DNA of 64,000 nucleotides from CAYLXC01 sp964387865 (lineage in GTDB: Bacteria; Patescibacteriota; Microgenomatia; Daviesbacterales; UBA10151), in assembly GCA_964387865.1 (NCBI GenBank), contig CAYLXC010000001.1, positions 52,724 to 116,723 on the forward strand. The letters run 5' to 3'. Shown here piece after piece: positions 59,999-64,000 of the stretch. The notes under the pieces are model-generated. The model saw only the letters and a program-made list of their open reading frames with translations. It was not told the DNA's origin and did no database searches. Position numbers and translations under genes: made by a program. How positions within the stretch are numbered: the first letter of the stretch is position 1; each line of letters opens with the position of its first letter.

Positions 59999-60388
59999 TT
60001 ATTCTTTACCCTTTACGCTTTCCGCTTTACCCTTACCTCCTTTCTTACTATCCACTTTTCCCTCATCACTTAACACTATCTTTATATGACTCATTCTTCT
60101 TTTATACGGCTTAACCCTGCCTCTTGATCCTGCTCTAAAACGGCGCATTTTTGTGCTTTCATTAATTTCAAATTTTTTAAATCCTACCTTTTCTACATCC
60201 ATTCCAGCATGTTTAGCATTTGCCAAAACTGTTTGTATGGCTTTTACCAAATCTCTTCCAGCTACTTTTGGTGTTACCATTAAAACATCAACTGCCTTTT
60301 GAGGCTCCATTCCTCTAACCATATCAGCAACCAACCTCAGCTTCCTGGGGCTAGTATGTATATAGCGTTGTATTGTTTGTATTTCCAT
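59999..60388 (-). CDS. rplV: 50S ribosomal protein uL22
   Basis: A 129-residue L22 with RYIHTSPRKLRLVADMVRG at the N-terminus and RRFRAGSRGRVKPYKRRMSHI in the exit-tunnel loop. The last 20 residues (DSKKGGKGKAESVKGKE) are a low-complexity basic extension. Confidence 0.97.
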   Translation of the reverse strand: MEIQTIQRYIHTSPRKLRLVADMVRGMEPQKAVDVLMVTPKVAGRDLVKAIQTVLANAKHAGMDVEKVGFKKFEINESTKMRRFRAGSRGRVKPYKRRMSHIKIVLSDEGKVDSKKGGKGKAESVKGKE

Positions 60389-60394
60389 ATTTGT

Positions 60395-60490
60395 TATTTG
60401 ACAATTTGCGTAAAATTACTAAACGCAAATTGTCATCCTGAGCGAGCGAAGTCGAGTCAGACTCGACGGAGCGAGTCGAAGGATCTCCTT
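60395..60490. repeat. Composite two-hairpin repeat, copy 5
   Basis: TTTGACAATTTGCG ... CGCAAATTGTCATCC, then a longer second arm GAGCGAGCGAAGTCGAGTC ... GACTCGACGGAGCGAGTCGAA and GGATCTCCTTCATGAGTCC. Largest copy; lies between rplV and rpsS. Confidence 0.9.
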
Positions 60491-60520
60491 CATGAGTCCG
60501 CTCACTCTTTTTAACCTACT

Positions 60521-60805
60521 TTAAGTTTTAGCCGTGCTTTTCTCAGTTACTTTTCCATGTGACCTAAATATTCTTGTTGGTGCAAATTCACCTAATCTTT
60601 GTCCAACCATAGACTCTGTCACAAAAACAGACACAAAATTTTTGCCTTGATGAACCAAAAATGTATGCCCCACAAACTCGGGTGGAATTTGTGACCTTCT
60701 GGCCCAGGTTTTTATAGGTGTTTTAGCACCACCAGCCTTTTGAGCCATTACTTTTTTCAAGAGCTTCTCATCAATAAAAGGTCCTTTTTTAGTTGATCTA
60801 CTCAT
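60521..60805 (-). CDS. rpsS: 30S ribosomal protein uS19
   Basis: A 94-residue S19 starting MSRSTKKGPFIDEKLLKKV, with WARRSQIPPEFVGHTFLVHQ and LGEFAPTRIFRSH. Normal length. Binds 16S rRNA near the head with S13. Confidence 0.98.
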   Translation of the reverse strand: MSRSTKKGPFIDEKLLKKVMAQKAGGAKTPIKTWARRSQIPPEFVGHTFLVHQGKNFVSVFVTESMVGQRLGEFAPTRIFRSHGKVTEKSTAKT

Positions 60806-60875
60806 AATAGTCGTAAACTGTCAGCTCTCAGCTATCAGGCAAGCTGTCTGACGACTGAATACTGATGACTGATAG

Positions 60876-61631
60876 CTAACTTTTCCTCCTTTTCAAAATA
60901 TATCTATTAGATCTATTTTTCTTATTTCTTGTTTTTCCTACTGCCGGCCTTCCATAAACTGTCATAGGCCTTTTTCTTCCAATTCCGGATCTTCCTTCTC
61001 CACCTCCATGCGGATGAGAATCCGGATCTTGAGCAACACCTCTGACATTTGGTTTTATCCCCATATGTCTGGATCTGCCTGCCTTACCTATTACCATTTG
61101 TTTAACATCTTCATTCCCCAATACCCCAATTGTTGCCAAGCAGTCCAAAGGTATCATTCTAACTTCTCCTGACGGCATTTTCAAATGAGCAAATCCACTC
61201 TCTTTTGCAAGAAGCTGCAATCCTACTCCCGCACTTCTACCAATTTGTCCACCTCTTCCGGGCATAAGTTCCACATTATGAACCAAAGTTCCTATTGTTA
61301 TATTTTTAAGCTTCATAGCATTACCTGTTTTCATATCACTTTTTTCGGAAGATAAAACTATATCTCCAATCTTCATTCCTTTTGGAGATAAAATATATCT
61401 GTATTCCCCGTCTTTGTATTTAATAAGAGCAATTTCAATATTTCTGTTTGGATCATATTCTATCCCCGCTACTTCTCCCTCTACCCCAAATTTATCTCTT
61501 TTAAAATCTATTTCCCGATAAAATCTTTTATGTCTTCCACCCTGGCTTCTAACAGTAACCATTCCTCCTGCAGACCTACCAGAATGCTTTTTAAGTATCG
61601 TTTTCAAATGTTTAATGCTTTGTGTTTGCAT
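60876..61631 (-). CDS. rplB: 50S ribosomal protein uL2, N-terminally shortened
   Basis: A 251-residue L2, about 25 residues shorter than usual: the N-terminal segment with the SPGRR element is missing, and the protein begins MQTQSIKHLKTILKKHSGRS. The conserved core is intact, including GGRHKRFYREIDFKRDKFG, PGRGGQIGRSAGVGLQLLA and the catalytic-centre region GVAQDPDSHPHGGGEGRSGI. Confidence 0.96.
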   Translation of the reverse strand: MQTQSIKHLKTILKKHSGRSAGGMVTVRSQGGRHKRFYREIDFKRDKFGVEGEVAGIEYDPNRNIEIALIKYKDGEYRYILSPKGMKIGDIVLSSEKSDMKTGNAMKLKNITIGTLVHNVELMPGRGGQIGRSAGVGLQLLAKESGFAHLKMPSGEVRMIPLDCLATIGVLGNEDVKQMVIGKAGRSRHMGIKPNVRGVAQDPDSHPHGGGEGRSGIGRKRPMTVYGRPAVGKTRNKKNRSNRYILKRRKS

Positions 61632-61652
61632 AGTTTTTTAATTGATTCCTCC

Positions 61653-62078
61653 TTACGTCGGAATCACCTTTCTTTGTGTTGTTGGTGCAGCTCCTACTGC
61701 ACTTTTTTCCACTTTTACCTTAGTTCTTCCTAAAATATCTTTTCTCTCTTTTAATTTAATTGGTTCACCCTCAGCAGTTGTAACGGTTACCTCCTCTTTT
61801 GGTGTTTCAAAAAGTGCTATCTTTTGAGTCTTGCCAATCTGAACAATTGCTTTTTTAAACCCGGAAGTTTTATAAGATTTCCTTACTCTCCTTTGAGATT
61901 TTATTTCTCCTTTAACATTAACCACTTTTACAGATACTACTTTTACACTAAATTTATCAGAAACTTCTTTTGCGATTAGTTTTTTTGTTGCATCCTTATC
62001 CACCTCAAATGTATACAAATGTCTATCTGCTAATTTCATTGACTTCTCGGTAATAATGGGTCTTTTGATTATGATCAT
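61653..62078 (-). CDS. rplW: 50S ribosomal protein uL23
   Basis: A 141-residue L23 starting MIIIKRPIITEKSMKLAD, with YTFEVDKDATKKLIAKEV and KVVNVKGEIKSQRRVRK. About 40 residues longer than usual at the C-terminus. Overlaps rplD by 4 nt. Confidence 0.97.
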   Translation of the reverse strand: MIIIKRPIITEKSMKLADRHLYTFEVDKDATKKLIAKEVSDKFSVKVVSVKVVNVKGEIKSQRRVRKSYKTSGFKKAIVQIGKTQKIALFETPKEEVTVTTAEGEPIKLKERKDILGRTKVKVEKSAVGAAPTTQRKVIPT

Positions 62079-62941
62079 ACCCGCTTTACCCTTCCCGCTT
62101 CTCGCCCTGAGCGTAGTCGAAGGGTACCCTTCCCGCTTAAAATATCAACCGCTTCTTTTGTTATCATCAACACTTCATGTCTTAAAACCTCATAAGCATT
62201 AATAAGATTTGCCGGTAAAACATCTACACCTGGAATATTTCTAACTCCTCTAACAATATTAACCAATTTTTCACTTGTCACTATTAATGCACTTTTAGAT
62301 TTTTGTTTATTGTCTGATGTCTGATGACTCGCTTCGCGAAGCGAGCTGGTGACTGATGACATCATCTTTACCATCTCCTTAGTTTTACCAGAAGCTTTTT
62401 CTAACCTGGATAACCCGATTATATTTTTATCAAACGCCTTATCTGATAATGCAGAAATTAATGCTGCTTTTTTCATCTTTTTTGGTAATTCTAATCTTAT
62501 CTTTCTTGGCTTTGGACCAAATACAATTCCTCCACCCACGAAAATCGGTGCCCTAATTGCACCATGTCTTGCCCTTCCTGTGCCTTTTTGTCTGTAAATT
62601 TTGGCTGTTGAACCCCTAACTTCACCCCGTGTTTTTGTTGAGCCCAAAAGGTTATTCTGATTCGTCATGTAAACTCTTAAAGTTTGCGCTAGAAGTTTCT
62701 CATTAACTTTTTGACCAAATATTTCCTTTGGTAAAACAAGTTTGCCAGAAGCTCTGCCAGCCAAAGAATAAACTGGAATAGATAAACCTCCACTCTTACG
62801 AGAAGTGAGGGGTGACGCCGAGGAGGGGTCCCGGCGCGTAGCCGCAGGGAGCACAGCGACCGAGGATGCACGACGGGATACCGAGGCGGCAGGACCCCGA
62901 ATAATTCTTTTAACGTTTTTTTCTTTTTTAACTCTAGGCAT
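62075..62941 (-). CDS. rplD: 50S ribosomal protein uL4 with repeat-derived insertions
   Basis: A 288-residue L4, about 80 longer than usual. The core from LSIPVYSLAGRASGKLVLPK through VRGSTAKIYRQKGTGRARHG and VFGPKPRKIRLELPKKMKKA is complete. The N-terminus (about residues 15-50) is encoded by a GC-rich palindromic repeat (62811-62900), and a second insertion around SSVTSSLREASHQTSDNK comes from CTCGCTTCGCGAAGCGAG at about 62329. A third repeat (CCCTGAGCG/GTCGAAGGG) lies at the 3' end near 62105. Confidence 0.95.
   Translation of the reverse strand: MPRVKKEKNVKRIIRGPAASVSRRASSVAVLPAATRRDPSSASPLTSRKSGGLSIPVYSLAGRASGKLVLPKEIFGQKVNEKLLAQTLRVYMTNQNNLLGSTKTRGEVRGSTAKIYRQKGTGRARHGAIRAPIFVGGGIVFGPKPRKIRLELPKKMKKAALISALSDKAFDKNIIGLSRLEKASGKTKEMVKMMSSVTSSLREASHQTSDNKQKSKSALIVTSEKLVNIVRGVRNIPGVDVLPANLINAYEVLRHEVLMITKEAVDILSGKGTLRLRSGREAGRVKRV
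62811..62900. repeat. GC-rich palindromic insertion in rplD
   Basis: A GC-rich block in AT-rich DNA, bounded by GGGGTCCCGGC and GGCAGGACCCC, encoding an Ala/Ser/Arg-rich segment of the L4 N-terminus. Base composition is unlike its surroundings. Confidence 0.75.
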
Positions 62942-63749
62942 TCTTTATTTCCTCCTTCACTTCTTCTTTCTGGTCTTCTGATTTATACGATTCTTTTGAT
63001 TCAATCTGTTCTTCTGATCCACCGACATTCTGATTCTCTAATTTTTCCTCTTCCTCTTCCGGCTTTTCTTCCGGTGGAGGGGTATACCCCTTAATTCTTC
63101 CAAGTTTTGTCACCATTAAAAGTCCTCCTTCTGGTCCAGGAATTCCACCTTTAACAGTCAGCAAATTTTTCTCCTTATCCACCCCAACAATTTCCAATCC
63201 GTGAATACTAACCCTTTTATTCCCCATATGTCCTGCCATTTTTTTACCCTTATAAACTCTTCCCGGAGTTGTTCCGGAACCAATTGCACCAGGAGCCCTT
63301 AACCTATCTGACTGACCATGAGTTTTAGGCCCGCCATGGAATCCATGTCTTCTTACACCTCCCTGGAATCCTTTACCTTTAGAAATTCCCGTTATTTTGA
63401 CTTCATCTCCAATTGAAAAAACCTGGTCCAGCTTAATTTCTGTTCCAGGTTTCAAATCTTCTACTTCACCCTTCACGCTTTCCCCTTCACCCTTAATTCT
63501 TACTTCCCTAAACCATCTAATCCCTTTTTCCACTCCTATCTTTTTACCCAGTCCAAGCTGGGGTTTTTTAACTGACTTTTTGCTTCCATATCCAAGCTGC
63601 AGAGCATCGTATCCATCTTTTCCGTCTCCGCTTTTTATTTGTGTAACTAAATTTGGCTGAATTTCAACCAAAGTTGCCCCGACCCGTCTTCCCCGGGAAT
63701 CATAAGTAGATGTCATATATTTCTTGATACCAAATAATGTATTTAGCAT
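62934..63749 (-). CDS. rplC: 50S ribosomal protein uL3
   Basis: A 271-residue L3 starting MLNTLFGIKKYMTSTYDSRG, matching the usual GKKIGMT N-terminus. Core features are GKGFQGGVRRHGFHGGPKTHGQ and SIGSGTTPGRVYKGKKMAGH-type segments. The last 50 residues are an acidic Glu/Lys-rich extension. A longer frame 17 codons upstream lies in the leader and was rejected. It is the first gene of this operon; rpsJ, which usually precedes it, is not here. Confidence 0.95.
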   Translation of the reverse strand: MLNTLFGIKKYMTSTYDSRGRRVGATLVEIQPNLVTQIKSGDGKDGYDALQLGYGSKKSVKKPQLGLGKKIGVEKGIRWFREVRIKGEGESVKGEVEDLKPGTEIKLDQVFSIGDEVKITGISKGKGFQGGVRRHGFHGGPKTHGQSDRLRAPGAIGSGTTPGRVYKGKKMAGHMGNKRVSIHGLEIVGVDKEKNLLTVKGGIPGPEGGLLMVTKLGRIKGYTPPPEEKPEEEEEKLENQNVGGSEEQIESKESYKSEDQKEEVKEEIKNA

Positions 63750-63768
63750 ATTGCTTATTTGACCCACC

Positions 63769-63802
63769 AAAAAGAGTGAGTCCAATTTCTTGGAACTCAC
63801 TC
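63769..63802 (-). terminator. Terminator-like hairpin in the S10-operon leader
   Basis: Minus strand GAGTGAGTTCCA-AGAAAT-TGGACTCACTC, an 11-bp stem with one bulge, followed by TTTTT, about 20 nt before the rplC start and about 95 nt downstream of the promoter. Its place inside the leader suggests attenuation of the ribosomal operon. Confidence 0.75.
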
Positions 63803-63874
63803 CAGTATTTCGCCTAGATTCGCCGTATCTTTTTTTTCGACGCGCGATCTACTGAAAATGTATCTCAAATTTTA

Positions 63875-63895
63875 TTAACCACTTGAGATGGTCAT
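63875..63895 (-). CDS. Possible six-codon leader ORF (MTISSG)
   Basis: The ATG at 63895 lies 9 nt behind the -10 box of the ribosomal operon promoter, the same spacing as in the attenuator leader peptides, and opens a six-codon frame. ATCTCAA within it can pair with TTGAGAT downstream. It may be a chance ORF. Confidence 0.3.
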   Translation of the reverse strand: MTISSG

Positions 63896-63904
63896 GTATT
63901 GAAA

Positions 63905-63934
63905 ATTGTAACACGAATCGTGCGCCAAATGCAA
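63905..63934 (-). promoter_or_regulatory. Promoter of the ribosomal protein operon
   Basis: Minus strand TTGCAT (63929-63934), an 18-nt spacer and TACAAT (63905-63910). It should drive rplC and the long downstream cluster, giving a leader of about 150 nt. Confidence 0.7.
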
Positions 63935-64000
63935 GCGATAAATGTTGAGTTTGGTGCAAAACTACATTTAAGTTGATTTGACAATAAAAAAGCAGCTGAC

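Noticed and set aside
6599..60490. CRISPR array from recurring palindromes.
   Set aside because: Copies are kilobases apart, not regularly spaced, and no cas gene is present.

Overview
The window looks like a chromosomal segment of a Candidate Phyla Radiation (Patescibacteria) bacterium, most likely Microgenomates. The DNA is AT-rich and gene-dense. The ribosomal protein cluster has no uL30 gene between rpsE and rplO, which is a known CPR trait. Small CPR-type proteins (DUF5679, DUF4446, DUF3048) are present. Short palindromic repeats are read in frame inside housekeeping genes, including the CPR-typical LPAGKAG peptide. Many sigma70-type promoters place the -10 box 6-13 nt before the ATG, so leaderless or nearly leaderless mRNAs appear common. 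The organism assignment is inferred from these traits, not from a marker search.

Layout. 1-8952: tRNA-Gln, an LPNTG-tailed surface protein, two dockerin-tailed surface proteins, gltX, a membrane-anchored unknown, a D,D-carboxypeptidase and archaeal-type aspS. 8953-11876: a plus-strand island with three amino-acid-rich leader peptides and attenuators in tandem, followed by small unknown genes and a citramalate/2-isopropylmalate synthase-family gene. 11873-26998: recJ, cca, a JAMM-like protein, secD/secF with two unknown genes between them, a wHTH-nucleotidyltransferase protein, DUF3048, DUF4446, DUF5679, comM, rnpB, an AI-2E-type permease, miaA and a methyltransferase. 27021-35167: membrane glycosyltransferases (including a PMT-like one), an ABC-2 exporter operon carrying a TrpR/YerC-family regulator, and HU. 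35168-39514: rny, recX, recA, small membrane proteins, a homing-endonuclease-like protein and tRNA-Pro. 39564-47267: a cyclase-family hydrolase, an EEP phosphatase/nuclease, a redoxin, acylphosphatase, metK under a SAM riboswitch, a phosphohexomutase, and an MFS transporter operon under a Tyr/Trp-type attenuator. 47349-63934: one long minus-strand S10/spc/alpha/L13-S9 ribosomal protein cluster from rplC to rpsI.

Main discovery. Four classical leader-peptide attenuators can be read directly: Phe-rich at 9034, Leu/Val/Ile-rich at 9437, Ile-rich at 10176 (before the citramalate-synthase-like gene) and Tyr-Trp-Tyr at 46954 (minus strand). Each has a promoter followed within a few nt by the leader ATG. 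Each then has a segment containing GGAGG, a complementary CCTCC segment, and a second GGAGG followed by a T run just before the next gene. The last GGAGG is both the 3' arm of a terminator hairpin and a possible Shine-Dalgarno sequence. The metK SAM riboswitch ends in the same kind of module. This is an amino-acid-sensing regulatory network in a lineage usually regarded as auxotrophic, and it controls several genes of unknown function.
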